Positions 9,527-18,476 of a stretch of 64,000 nt of DNA are shown piece by piece (position 1 is the stretch's first letter; each line of letters starts with the position of its first letter). A model generated the notes under the pieces. It had not been told where the DNA came from. It saw only the letters and a list, made by a program, of their open reading frames with translations, and made no database searches. A program made the position numbers and the translations under genes. Source of the DNA: Paenibacillus sp. MSJ-34 (GTDB lineage: Bacteria; Bacillota; Bacilli; Paenibacillales; Paenibacillaceae); assembly GCF_018918005.1 (NCBI RefSeq), contig NZ_JAHLPR010000030.1, positions 1 to 64,000 on the forward strand, written 5' to 3'.

Positions 9527-11500
9527 CTAGTTCAAATACCGTCCGGTTTGGCTGTACATTTCGGATAACCGGACCGAGGCCGTCTCAATGACGTCTTCGT
9601 CCAGCCCGTTCAACTCGCGCAACTGCTCCAGCTTCCGCTCAAGCGGCGTTGCGGCGTCGAGGTATAGCCCCCATTGCACGAGACAATCGATGCACGCTTC
9701 GAATTCGATCCGGTTGAAATGGATATAAGCTTTATAGAGATATGTCCGGGCATGGAAGGAATCGATAGACAGTACGCGATTGAACATTTTGAGCGCAAGA
9801 TCTTCTTCCGCCATGCTGTAATAAATGAGCCCCAAGTTATAATAGCCGCCGATCGAATCGGGATGCATGCGAATGAAGTCTTCGGCGTCCGACTTCGCTT
9901 CCTCGTACCGGTCCGACAAGTAGTGAATATATCCTCGAAGACTGTACAGAATCGAATAGGAAGGATCCGCCTTCAAGCCGGCGGTGCAATCTTCGGCCGC
10001 CTGGTCAAGCTCGTTCAATTCAAGACGGCATTCGGCGCGTGCTTCATAGAGAGCCGGATCGCCGGGATTCAGCTCGATCGCTTTCGTAAACGCCTCTGCG
10101 GCAAAATCCCATCGCTCCATCGCTTTCAATACGTATCCCATCGCCTTCCGGTAATAAGCCGTCTCCGGCAATTCGGCATCCGCCGCGGCGGCTTCCTGCA
10201 AGTCGACCCAGGCTTCGTCATATTTATCGAGCTTATAATACAGATAGCTTCTTTTCATGAAAACTTCCGCATCGGCCGATAGCTCCAATGCCCGCGTATA
10301 GGAGGCGACGGCTTGAGATTCCCGTTCCAACGCATGATAGATTTCGCCTTGCTGGACATAATTCAGCGGGTCGTCATCCTCCAGTTCCAGCAGCCTTTGG
10401 TTCACAGGCAAGGCTTCTTCGTATCGCTCCAAGCGGCAATACGAATCCGCCAGCCAGTAGCAGGCGACCGGGGATTCCTCGAATTTGCCGTTCAATTCGA
10501 GCAACACCTGCAAGGAACGCTCCTCTTGCTCCTGTCGACGGTATAGCAGCGCTTTTTCATAGTAAGCCTTGAGCAAGCCGGGGTCCGCTTCCAGCGCCCG
10601 ATTCAAGTCCTGCTCGGCCTCGTTCCATTTGTCGCTCAGCCGATGGAAAATTCCACGCTTCAAGTACAACTCCGCCACGCCCGGGTAAAGCCGGAGCGCT
10701 TGGCTGATCGCGTCGGCCGCCAGATCGAATTCCTTCTTTTGCGCGTATAGATCGGATAAATCCATGCGGAATGAATAGGAATTGCGGATTTGCTGCCGAA
10801 AAGTTTGGAACGCGCCGTAGCTGTAATTCGTTTTTTGGATGAGCAAGGAGAGGCCGTGATCGGGCTTGGATTCGAATACATCCGCCATTTCGATTCCTTG
10901 GAGCAAATAGCGGATCGCTTCGTCCACTTCTCCGGCGGCGTCAAGCGCTCTGGCCATCCCCAAATAATAAACGGGAATATCCCTTCCGGCATACGACAAG
11001 GTTTGGCGGAAGGCGTCGACCGCTTCATGAAACTTGCCGCTCTCGTAATAGACCATCGCCAATTCGTAGTACGTCGTGACGACCGTATCCTCGTCTTCCC
11101 GCTTGATGCTTTCGTGCAAATCGCGGACCGCTTCGTCGTATCTGGCCAAATCGCGGTACGTAATGCCGCGGGTATACCAGGGCAAATACGAATCCGGTTC
11201 CCGCTTGATCACTTCGTCCAAATCGAGCAGCGCTTCCTCTTTCCGCCCCATTTCGCGGAGAATATGCGCTCTTCTCTCGTAAGCCGATATGGCGTTCGTT
11301 TGCTCGATGACGGCTCCGATTCTTTGCAGCGCCTCTTCGGGGCGATCGAGATTATGCAAAATTTCCGCGATCTCAAGCTTTTGCCAAAGGGCTGTCGCCT
11401 CCGATTCCCCCTTCAAGTAATATTTTGCGGCCAATTCGATCTTCTTTTTGCGAAAATAACGCTGTCCCAACCGGACATACCATTTTTTGACGAATCCCAT
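9527..11500 (-). CDS. TPR-repeat protein
   Basis: The 657-residue cytoplasmic protein is composed almost wholly of tetratricopeptide repeats from about residue 20 to 620, with recurrent 34-residue units carrying the W/L-G-Y-A-F-A-P pattern (for example 'LDEVIKREPDSYLPWYTRG', 'ALEADPGLLKAYYEKALLY'). Such solenoids mediate protein-protein contact; no enzymatic domain is present. The start is ATG 11500, with AGGAG about eight bases upstream; an upstream in-frame start at 11545 lacks a site. It is first in an apparent two-gene unit with the TetM-like GTPase (42 bp between them), which hints at a shared translational or stress role, but that is inference. Confidence 0.85.
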   Translation of the reverse strand: MGFVKKWYVRLGQRYFRKKKIELAAKYYLKGESEATALWQKLEIAEILHNLDRPEEALQRIGAVIEQTNAISAYERRAHILREMGRKEEALLDLDEVIKREPDSYLPWYTRGITYRDLARYDEAVRDLHESIKREDEDTVVTTYYELAMVYYESGKFHEAVDAFRQTLSYAGRDIPVYYLGMARALDAAGEVDEAIRYLLQGIEMADVFESKPDHGLSLLIQKTNYSYGAFQTFRQQIRNSYSFRMDLSDLYAQKKEFDLAADAISQALRLYPGVAELYLKRGIFHRLSDKWNEAEQDLNRALEADPGLLKAYYEKALLYRRQEQEERSLQVLLELNGKFEESPVACYWLADSYCRLERYEEALPVNQRLLELEDDDPLNYVQQGEIYHALERESQAVASYTRALELSADAEVFMKRSYLYYKLDKYDEAWVDLQEAAAADAELPETAYYRKAMGYVLKAMERWDFAAEAFTKAIELNPGDPALYEARAECRLELNELDQAAEDCTAGLKADPSYSILYSLRGYIHYLSDRYEEAKSDAEDFIRMHPDSIGGYYNLGLIYYSMAEEDLALKMFNRVLSIDSFHARTYLYKAYIHFNRIEFEACIDCLVQWGLYLDAATPLERKLEQLRELNGLDEDVIETASVRLSEMYSQTGRYLN

Positions 11501-11690
11501 GTTGAACACTCCTATGTATTGGTGGGAATCCTTTCCCAAGGTCAATTTTGCGGCATACTTGCTTGAACAGCCTCATCAGTTCGTTTTACATCATAATATG
11601 CTAACAGATCATAATGATAATATCGACAACTATGTTGTAATTTTTTTGCGCATAGGAGATGTTCGTGCAGATTCGAAATCAACCGAAGCA

Positions 11691-11730
11691 AAAGAACCGC
11701 CCTGCAGCGCGCGCTGCCTGACGGTTCTTT
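11691..11730 (-). terminator. Intrinsic terminator of the sensing operon
   Basis: AAAGAACCG (11691-11699) pairs with CGGTTCTTT (11722-11730), enclosing the inner palindrome GCAGCGCGCGCTGC (11704-11717). On the minus strand the outer arm ends in TTCTTTTGC just after the response-regulator stop codon. Confidence 0.75.
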
Positions 11731-11733
11731 GTT

Positions 11734-13380
11734 TCAAGCGCCCGGGCGGTTCGGCCCGGTTTCGCTGCCGTTCGAACGTTTCGCCCCCGCATGCTTCTCC
11801 CGATATTCGGAGGGCGTCATGCCGACGAGCTTCTTGAACACTTGGGTGAAATAGCGCGGGTCTTGATACCCGACGAGCGGTGCGACCTGAAACACCTTCA
11901 CTTCCGAATGGAGCAAAATAAAACAAGCTTTGTCCATGCGAACCCGCGTTACATATTCCAGGAAGGTGCAGCCTGTCGCCTGTTTGAATAAGGTGCAAAA
12001 ATAACTGCAGCTCATCTGCGCCAGTTCGGCCACCTCTTCGATGCCGATATCCTGCTGGTAATGGGTCTCGATATACCGCTTGGCTTTCCCGATCATGGCG
12101 GCTCCGTCTTCCTTGGAGCGGGATGCCGCCGCAAGGCCGATCCAAACGGAGAGGCTCTTCTCCAAGATGCGAATCATCTCTTGCAGCGTTGACGCCTGTT
12201 CCAAGTCGATATAAGCTTCGTACAATACGTCGTTGGGGACGGATGGAATGAGCGCGAACTGCCGCTGCGCGATGACGGCTATTTCGAACAATATTCGTTT
12301 CGCCGTTTCCTTCGTCGCTTCCGAGCGGATCAAATGATCGTACACATTGTGCAACGCGCGTTTGGCTCCGGCTTCGTCCAATAGTTTGACCGCATCGGTT
12401 AAACGCTTCTCCTCGGCCGCCGGATAGGCCGGCGCGATCGCCCCGCCCGGGTTGTCGGCCTCATGGACGAAAACCTGCTGCATACCGTCGATAAATTGCC
12501 GGTATAATGCGTGTACGGCTTGCCGGTAGCAAGTTCGCAATTGTTGGAAACCGGTATGGGCGCGGCTCATGCCGACGGAGCAGGTTAATTTGGCATTGGT
12601 CTGCATCGCCTGGACGATATCCCGCCCCAGCTCGCGCTTTTCGTTCAACGGCATCTCCGGAAACAACAGCACCCATTCCCCGCTATAATACGGAAATACG
12701 GTGAAACAACCTTTTTGCGACCCCAATTCCTTCAAAATGTTGTCCGCCGCGAAATACCATAACCGCTTTTCTTCCGCTTTCCATCGGCCCGATACCGATT
12801 GCATCCGGTCCAACTGCACCAACGCGAGAAAGAAAGGGGTCTCCAGCATATCCAGGTTCGCCCCTTCCTCCAAAATCGGCGAAGGCGCCTGGCCGTCCAT
12901 CATTTCCGTATACAGCCGCTCCTGGGCGATGGCGGACAGCCGTTTTAAGGAATGGCGAAGCTGTTCTTGCCGCATCCTGTGGATATGGTATTCGTCCAAC
13001 TCGAGCTTCGCTTTCCGAACGATATTCTCCAACTCTTCATGGTCGATCGGCTTGAGGATATAATCGAACGCGCCGAAGCGCAAAGCCTCCCTGGCATATT
13101 CGAATTCCCCGTAGCCGCTCACCACGATGAAAATCGGTTCTTTCCCTTTATGATTCTTCATCGTCTCTCGCATAAAGGCGATGCCGTCGACGATCGGCAT
13201 CCGGATATCGCTAACGATCAGATCAGGCGCAAGTTGCCGCGCCGCGTCCAATGCTTCCTTGCCGTTGCGCGCTTCGCCGACGATTTCCATTCCCCAGTCC
13301 GCCCAAGGGATCGCGATCTTCAAACTTTCGATAATGATCGGCTCGTCGTCCACGAGCAGTACGCGATACGTACGCTCCAT
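11734..13380 (-). CDS. AraC-type two-component response regulator (YesN-like)
   Basis: The 548-residue protein has an N-terminal receiver domain with the acidic pair Asp11-Asp12, phosphoacceptor Asp58 ('IVSDIRMP') and the Lys of 'ILKPID' near 112. A long central region of the YesN type follows. An AraC/XylS double helix-turn-helix lies at the C-terminus, with 'IEEVAELAQMSCSYFCTLFK' and the conserved 'VGYQDPRYFTQVFKKLVGMTPSEYR'. It should bind DNA and activate the transporter or beta-glucosidase promoters after phosphorylation by the upstream kinase. AAAGGAGGG precedes ATG 13380. It is the last gene of the minus-strand cluster, 37 bp after the second binding protein, and ends at an intrinsic terminator. 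Confidence 0.93.
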   Translation of the reverse strand: MERTYRVLLVDDEPIIIESLKIAIPWADWGMEIVGEARNGKEALDAARQLAPDLIVSDIRMPIVDGIAFMRETMKNHKGKEPIFIVVSGYGEFEYAREALRFGAFDYILKPIDHEELENIVRKAKLELDEYHIHRMRQEQLRHSLKRLSAIAQERLYTEMMDGQAPSPILEEGANLDMLETPFFLALVQLDRMQSVSGRWKAEEKRLWYFAADNILKELGSQKGCFTVFPYYSGEWVLLFPEMPLNEKRELGRDIVQAMQTNAKLTCSVGMSRAHTGFQQLRTCYRQAVHALYRQFIDGMQQVFVHEADNPGGAIAPAYPAAEEKRLTDAVKLLDEAGAKRALHNVYDHLIRSEATKETAKRILFEIAVIAQRQFALIPSVPNDVLYEAYIDLEQASTLQEMIRILEKSLSVWIGLAAASRSKEDGAAMIGKAKRYIETHYQQDIGIEEVAELAQMSCSYFCTLFKQATGCTFLEYVTRVRMDKACFILLHSEVKVFQVAPLVGYQDPRYFTQVFKKLVGMTPSEYREKHAGAKRSNGSETGPNRPGA

Positions 13381-13417
13381 GCCGCACCCTCCTTTCTCTT
13401 CCGCAAGCCGCCTTGCC

Positions 13418-14743
13418 TTACCGGCTGCTCCTCAATCTCCAGTAATTTTGCGCCGCTTGCTCAAGCTTCTTTAGTCCTTCGTCCGGCTGCAATCGCCGAT
13501 CGACGATATCGGCAACGATATGCAGAAACTTCTGTTTCACTTCCGGCGGCAGCATATTGTCGTAAGGAACGAATTTGGCTTCGGTTTGTTCCGTCAGCCG
13601 GATGACCTGGCTGAAGACGGGACCCGCCGTTTGCATATCCGCAAGGCCCGACATCGCCGGAATCCGGTATGCTTCGTTCATCAGCCTTCGCTGAACGTCC
13701 GGGCGATACATTTCGGCGAGGAAGGCGAGCGCCGCTTCTTGCTTGCTCTCGTTCAAAGCGGAGGACAGTCCGATGCCGACCGTATATCCTCCCGCGAGCG
13801 CTTGCGGATCTCCAGGCCGGATGACGGGGAAGGGGATCACGCCCACGTCGTCCATGAAATGTTGCGGAAACAGCGTAATATCCCAATTTCCGTTTACATA
13901 CATCGCCGCCTTGCCTTCGGTAAACAAATCGACGGCTTCCTCCGTATCGATGAGATTGGGATTGGCCGGAAAGGCTCCCAATCCGGCCATTTCGTACAAG
14001 GATTCCAGTGCGAGCAGATAGTCCGGGTTATCGAAGGAAGCTTCCCCTTTCAGAACGCTTTCGAACCGTTTCGAACCTACCTGCCGATCCATCAAATAAT
14101 GCGCATAAATGCCGGCGGGCCATTGCGCTTCGTTGCCGAGCGCAAACGGAATGATCCGCTGCCGTTTCAGGGCGGGAATCAGTTCCATCAGTTCGTCGAC
14201 GGTGCGCGGCGGGGACAGCCCGAATCTTTCGAACATCGTTTTGTTGTAAAACAGCGGTTCGGCATTCCCTTCGAACGGCAGCCCGTATACTTTTCCGTCA
14301 AACGTCCATAAGCTTAAATCCGAAAATTGATCCTTCATTCCCCGTTCCTCGATAAATCCGGTCAAATCCAGCAGGCGCCCGGCTCGGACATAAGGCTCGA
14401 TTTCGGCGCCGCCGAACAGGGAGAAAATATCGGGCGGACGCCCGGTAACCATCTCGCTCTTCAATTTCTGCTCCCGGTGAATCGTCTGATCCAGACCTTC
14501 AAAGTCGATCTTGATCCAAGGATGCTCGGCTTCGAATTCGTCGATGACTTGACGGAAAATCCGCTCCACCGGTTTATCGTGCTCCCCGACCCAGAAATGC
14601 CGGAAAGTTAGCGTTACTTTCTCCTCGACGGCCGACGTCTGGGAGCTGCCGGGCAATACGCCGCATCCCGCCAACGCGAGCAGCGCCATGACCACGCCCG
14701 ACAAGATCGCGATAAGCCTGATTCGAATACGGCGGCGGTTCAT
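13418..14743 (-). CDS. Second extracellular sugar-binding lipoprotein of the sensing operon
   Basis: The 441-residue protein is a family-1 type solute-binding protein of ABC carbohydrate importers. A basic N-terminus and hydrophobic stretch end in a lipobox (LALAG-C), so it is membrane-tethered outside the cell. The body shows typical features such as 'VTGRPPDIFSLFGG', 'YGLPFEGNAEPLFYNK' and 'FTEGKAAMYVNGNWD'. Start ATG 14743 (GGAGGG seven bases upstream) overlaps the stop of the kinase gene by ATGA, so the two are translationally coupled. Its position between kinase and regulator, separate from the permease genes, suggests a sensory partner for the kinase rather than only a transporter component. 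Confidence 0.9.
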   Translation of the reverse strand: MNRRRIRIRLIAILSGVVMALLALAGCGVLPGSSQTSAVEEKVTLTFRHFWVGEHDKPVERIFRQVIDEFEAEHPWIKIDFEGLDQTIHREQKLKSEMVTGRPPDIFSLFGGAEIEPYVRAGRLLDLTGFIEERGMKDQFSDLSLWTFDGKVYGLPFEGNAEPLFYNKTMFERFGLSPPRTVDELMELIPALKRQRIIPFALGNEAQWPAGIYAHYLMDRQVGSKRFESVLKGEASFDNPDYLLALESLYEMAGLGAFPANPNLIDTEEAVDLFTEGKAAMYVNGNWDITLFPQHFMDDVGVIPFPVIRPGDPQALAGGYTVGIGLSSALNESKQEAALAFLAEMYRPDVQRRLMNEAYRIPAMSGLADMQTAGPVFSQVIRLTEQTEAKFVPYDNMLPPEVKQKFLHIVADIVDRRLQPDEGLKKLEQAAQNYWRLRSSR

Positions 14744-16473
14744 ACTTGATCCCTCCCCGCGTGCTCGACCTTCGGAATCCGGATGCGGATGACCGTCCCG
14801 CACCCTTCGGCCGAACATACGATCAATCCGTAAGGCGGACCGTATTGCATGCGGATTCGTTCGTAAACGTTCTTCAGGCCGACGCCGCTATTTTTATATT
14901 TCGTTCCCGCAGCCGGAGAGAACCGGTCGCGCTCGAATTGCGCAAGATCGAATCCGAGCCCGGTATCGGCTACTTCGATAGCGAGATCCTGTCCGAGATC
15001 AAACGCTTCGATGCGGATGAAACCGGAATGCTCCATCGTTTCGATGCCGTGATATAAGGCGTTCTCCACAAGCGGCTGAACGATCAGCCGCAGCGTTAAC
15101 AGATGTTCGAGAGACGGCGGGCACGCGATCGTATAATCGAATTTATCGCGAAACCGCATCTTTTGAATATTCAAGTAATGCTTGACATGCTCCAACTCCA
15201 TCTTGAGCGGAATGCTCTCCACATTCTCGCTAATGCTGATCCGCAGCAGCTTGCCGAGCGATATGACCATGCGGCTAATATCGCGGTTGCCCGCCAGCAC
15301 CGCCATCGAATTGATCGATTCCAGCGAGTTGTAGATGAAATGCGGGTTGATCTGGGCGACCAGAGCCTGCATTTCCGCTTCCTTCTTGCGCCGCTGCTCC
15401 GTCTCGACCTCGCGCAGCAAGTCGTGGATTTGCACGATCATTTGATTGAACCCGTCGATCAGCAATTTGCTCTCGTCTTTCCAGCGGGTCGGGGAGCGCA
15501 GTTGGATAAAATGGCCCTGCTCCACTTTCTTCATGCCTCTGGCGCTAATAATTATCGTATTGATTAACGGCCGGATAAATTTCCGTTCGAACAAGAAGCC
15601 CGTCAGCAAAGAAAACAAAATCAGCCCGACGGCGATATTGCGGATCGTCCGCGGTTCGCGCTGCAGTTCCTTCAGCGGAGTTACCGCCGCAAGCACCCAG
15701 TTCTCATGGGCGGAGGGAACGGTCGTGAGCATCGATTTCTCTCCGTCGAAGCCGGTAATGATATCGCTATGCCCGACGAAAGGGCTTGCCAAGGAGGCCG
15801 AAATGACGCTGCCGGTATTGTTGCCCGACTTGTCGAATACGACGTGCCCAGTCCGGTTCAACAGCAAAATATCGCTGCCCGCCACCGTATTCGTCCCCCA
15901 TAGCGCCTGCTCCAACACATCCGGCTTGACCGTAATGACGATCGCTCCGATATCTTCGAGCGAATAAAATTCTTTGACGACGCGGGCATGGATCAATACC
16001 GGGCTGCCTGTCCGGTACGTTCCGTTCTCGCCGGGGCCGAGCCATAACGGCCGGCCTTGGAGATCGAGCATCCGCGGGTACCACGGGGCGTCCGAGAGGG
16101 GAGAGGGATCGGTATGGCCGGTCGTGCTGTATATGAGCCGTTTGTTGGAATACAGCTGAAAGGAGGTGATTTTCGGATGCGCCATAATCAGATTGTTCAG
16201 TTTCTGGGCGAGTTCGCTTTCGACGCGGTCCGGCGGCTGCTTCAGCAATTGCTGCAAATCCGGCTGAATGATCGCCATATCCGAGACCGCGCTAATCTCG
16301 TTCAGTGCGTAGTCAAGCTTGCGGTCGGTATCCTGCAGCGATACCGTATAGAAATTGTCCGTTTTGTTCTCGATCGTGCGCGAGTAAATGGAATAGGAAA
16401 CGGTCCCCATAATAATGACCGGTATGAAGACGAGCAATATAATCGCGATTCGGAATTTCAGCTGCAAATGCAT
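14740..16473 (-). CDS. Sensor histidine kinase (YesM-like)
   Basis: The 577-residue membrane kinase has one N-terminal transmembrane helix (about 7-27), an extracellular sensor region of some 250 residues (Cache-like), a second transmembrane helix near 280-297 and a HAMP segment. The His-kinase domain follows, with phosphoacceptor His378 in 'QINPHFIYNSLES', the N-box 'QPLVENALYHGI' and the glycine-rich ATP-lid motifs DTGLGFD and GVGLKNV. The start at ATG 16473 is preferred (GGGTGG five bases upstream) over the GTG nine bases earlier. It is the expected partner of the AraC-type regulator two genes downstream. It lies 79 bp after the second permease and overlaps the binding-protein gene by four bases. 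Confidence 0.93.
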   Translation of the reverse strand: MHLQLKFRIAIILLVFIPVIIMGTVSYSIYSRTIENKTDNFYTVSLQDTDRKLDYALNEISAVSDMAIIQPDLQQLLKQPPDRVESELAQKLNNLIMAHPKITSFQLYSNKRLIYSTTGHTDPSPLSDAPWYPRMLDLQGRPLWLGPGENGTYRTGSPVLIHARVVKEFYSLEDIGAIVITVKPDVLEQALWGTNTVAGSDILLLNRTGHVVFDKSGNNTGSVISASLASPFVGHSDIITGFDGEKSMLTTVPSAHENWVLAAVTPLKELQREPRTIRNIAVGLILFSLLTGFLFERKFIRPLINTIIISARGMKKVEQGHFIQLRSPTRWKDESKLLIDGFNQMIVQIHDLLREVETEQRRKKEAEMQALVAQINPHFIYNSLESINSMAVLAGNRDISRMVISLGKLLRISISENVESIPLKMELEHVKHYLNIQKMRFRDKFDYTIACPPSLEHLLTLRLIVQPLVENALYHGIETMEHSGFIRIEAFDLGQDLAIEVADTGLGFDLAQFERDRFSPAAGTKYKNSGVGLKNVYERIRMQYGPPYGLIVCSAEGCGTVIRIRIPKVEHAGRDQV

Positions 16474-16552
16474 ACCGGCCACCCTTTCGTTAGCGCTTTC
16501 CTAATCATTTCGCGATTCGTCAATCGATTTCCTACATGGCGGCCGCCCAAAA

Positions 16553-17404
16553 CTAGCTTTTAATCGCTCCGCTCGTGAGTCCGGAAATAAACCAGCGGCT
16601 GAAGAAAAGAAATACGATCAAAAGCGGCAGCGTCGCGCAGAACGTAGCGGACATGATCATCCCGTAATCGAGGCCGTCCCGGTTCGAGAAAAGCTGCTGC
16701 AGCACGATTTGAATCGTGAAATGTTCCGCATTCTTGAGTACGACGAGCGGCCAGAAGAAATCGTTCCATACGTTCATGAACGTAAAGATGCCGAGCGTAG
16801 CCAGGGCCGGCAGCACGAGCGGGACGACGACGCTGCGGAAGGTGCGGAAATGCCCGCTGCCGTCGATCCGCGCCGCTTCCAGCAATTCTTTATGAATAGC
16901 GGACGATATATATTGCCTCATCCAGAAAATGCCGAACGCGCTCACCATCCCGGGCACGATGATGGCCTGGTACGTATCGATCCATTTCAGCTTTGCCATA
17001 ATGACGTAATTCGGCAATACGCTAAGCTGCTGCGGCACGAACAACGTGGCGAGCACGAAGACGAACAACACTCTTTTGCCCGGAAAATCGTATTTGGCGA
17101 AGGCGTATCCCGCCAGCGTGCAGAAGAACAAGACAAGCACCGTCGTGACGGTCGAGACGAAAAACGAATTGAACAATGCCTGGAAAAATTCGATCCGGTC
17201 CAGCACCCGCCGGAAATTGACGAAAAACTGATCCCCGAACGCGAGGGTGGGCGGAACGCGAAAGACGGCGCTCCGGTCATTGGTCGAGATGACGAACATC
17301 CAGAGGAAAGGGAAGATCGAGATGAGCGCCCCCGCGATCAACAGCAAATAGGAAACGGTCTTTAACAGGTACCCCGGCTTGCGCGAGGCGAATGTTTTGC
17401 TCAT
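16553..17404 (-). CDS. Carbohydrate ABC transporter permease (MalG/MsmG type)
   Basis: The 283-residue integral membrane protein has six predicted transmembrane helices and the cytoplasmic EAA loop ('ELLEAARIDGSGHFRTFRSV' near 180-200) that contacts the ATPase. The start is ATG 17404, which overlaps the stop of the preceding permease by ATGA; GGAGG lies ten bases upstream. A much longer upstream reading in the same frame is only the shadow of the preceding gene. It would form the translocation pore with the partner permease. No ATPase gene is in the cluster, so a shared MsmX-type ATPase encoded elsewhere is expected, as for many Firmicute sugar importers. Confidence 0.94.
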   Translation of the reverse strand: MSKTFASRKPGYLLKTVSYLLLIAGALISIFPFLWMFVISTNDRSAVFRVPPTLAFGDQFFVNFRRVLDRIEFFQALFNSFFVSTVTTVLVLFFCTLAGYAFAKYDFPGKRVLFVFVLATLFVPQQLSVLPNYVIMAKLKWIDTYQAIIVPGMVSAFGIFWMRQYISSAIHKELLEAARIDGSGHFRTFRSVVVPLVLPALATLGIFTFMNVWNDFFWPLVVLKNAEHFTIQIVLQQLFSNRDGLDYGMIMSATFCATLPLLIVFLFFSRWFISGLTSGAIKS

Positions 17405-18354
17405 ATGCCGCTTTCCTCCTCTCCGCCCAAGCGATTGCTGAAAATATAATTGCCGATAGAGAACAATATGGTGAAAATAAACAGGATGACGGCCGACGCG
17501 GCAGCCGTTCCGAAGAACGAATTGCGGAACGCTTCGCTGTACAAGTAAATGACCATCGTAATCCCTTCCAGGCGCGTAGAACCGGTCCCGGACTGGCCGA
17601 GGAATACGAACGGTTCCGTAAACAACTGCAAGCTGCCGATGGTGGACATAAGCACCGTAAAGATGACGAACGGTTTCAGGAGCGGCAACGTAATATGCAG
17701 CAATTGCTGTCTGCGGTTCGCCCCGTCGATGAGCGCGGCTTCGTACAAGTCGGCGGGAATGCTTTGCATCCCTGCCAAATAGATGACGGTGTTGTATCCG
17801 AGCCAGCGCCAGAAAATCATAAGCGAAATGGCGATCTTGACGCCCCACCATCCCGTGTTCCATGGGACCGGATCAAGCCCTAACAAGCCGACCATCCAGT
17901 TCGCGATCCCTTCGCTGCCGAAGAACGAGCTGAATACGAGCGTTACGGCGACGATGGACGTAATGTTGGGCAGAAAATACAGAATCCGGAAGCCCTGTTT
18001 AAACCGGATCATGGAAGAGTTGAGCACGACCGCGAGCAGCAAGGCGGCAATCAATTGCGGCACTGTGCCCATCAATCCCATAATGAGCGTATTGGCGAAC
18101 GAGGTCCAGAAGGCGGAGTCTTCGAGCACGAATTGATAATTTTGAACTCCGACGTATTGCATCGGCCCTAGCGCGTCCCATTTAAAGAACGATAGATAAA
18201 ATGTGAAAAAGATCGGATAAATGCCGAATATCGCGAACAACAGGAAAAAGGGAGAGATGAACAGATAGGCGATGCCGTTGCTTCGTCTTTTCTCCGTCCA
18301 GTACGTTCGCGGCGTTTTGTTGCGGCTCCGTATGGCGACATTCGGTTGGTTCAT
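17401..18354 (-). CDS. Carbohydrate ABC transporter permease (MalF/MsmF type)
   Basis: The 317-residue membrane protein has six transmembrane helices and the EAA motif 'DLYEAALIDGANRRQQLLHI'. The start at ATG 18354 follows the strong site AAGGAGG; upstream in-frame codons are not supported. It pairs with the following permease and is preceded, across a 122-bp gap with a stem-loop, by the main binding-protein gene. The first 30 residues are polar (MNQPNVAIRSRNKTPRTYW) and cytoplasmic, then the first helix begins at 'AYLFISPFFLLF'. Confidence 0.94.
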   Translation of the reverse strand: MNQPNVAIRSRNKTPRTYWTEKRRSNGIAYLFISPFFLLFAIFGIYPIFFTFYLSFFKWDALGPMQYVGVQNYQFVLEDSAFWTSFANTLIMGLMGTVPQLIAALLLAVVLNSSMIRFKQGFRILYFLPNITSIVAVTLVFSSFFGSEGIANWMVGLLGLDPVPWNTGWWGVKIAISLMIFWRWLGYNTVIYLAGMQSIPADLYEAALIDGANRRQQLLHITLPLLKPFVIFTVLMSTIGSLQLFTEPFVFLGQSGTGSTRLEGITMVIYLYSEAFRNSFFGTAAASAVILFIFTILFSIGNYIFSNRLGGEEESGI

Positions 18355-18407
18355 GCCGCACCTCCTTATCAATATGTCATGCGTTGCCATAACCGGTTGC
18401 GGCAAGC

Positions 18408-18442
18408 CAAAGTCCACGGACGCATAACTTCCATGGACTTTG
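18408..18442 (-). promoter_or_regulatory. Stem-loop between binding protein and permease genes
   Basis: CAAAGTCCA (18408-18416) and TGGACTTTG (18434-18442) form a 9-bp stem with no T-run after it. In binding-protein-dependent importers such intercistronic stems commonly protect the upstream binding-protein mRNA and give higher expression of that gene than of the permeases. That role is inferred from position. Confidence 0.55.
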
Positions 18443-18476
18443 ACGTTTGCCCCGCCCCGGTGCGGACGGCTGCGTT

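Noticed and set aside
17405-17863. N-terminal extension of the MalG-type permease
   Set aside because: This is the other-frame shadow of the preceding permease; the ATGA overlap at 17401-17404 gives the correct start.
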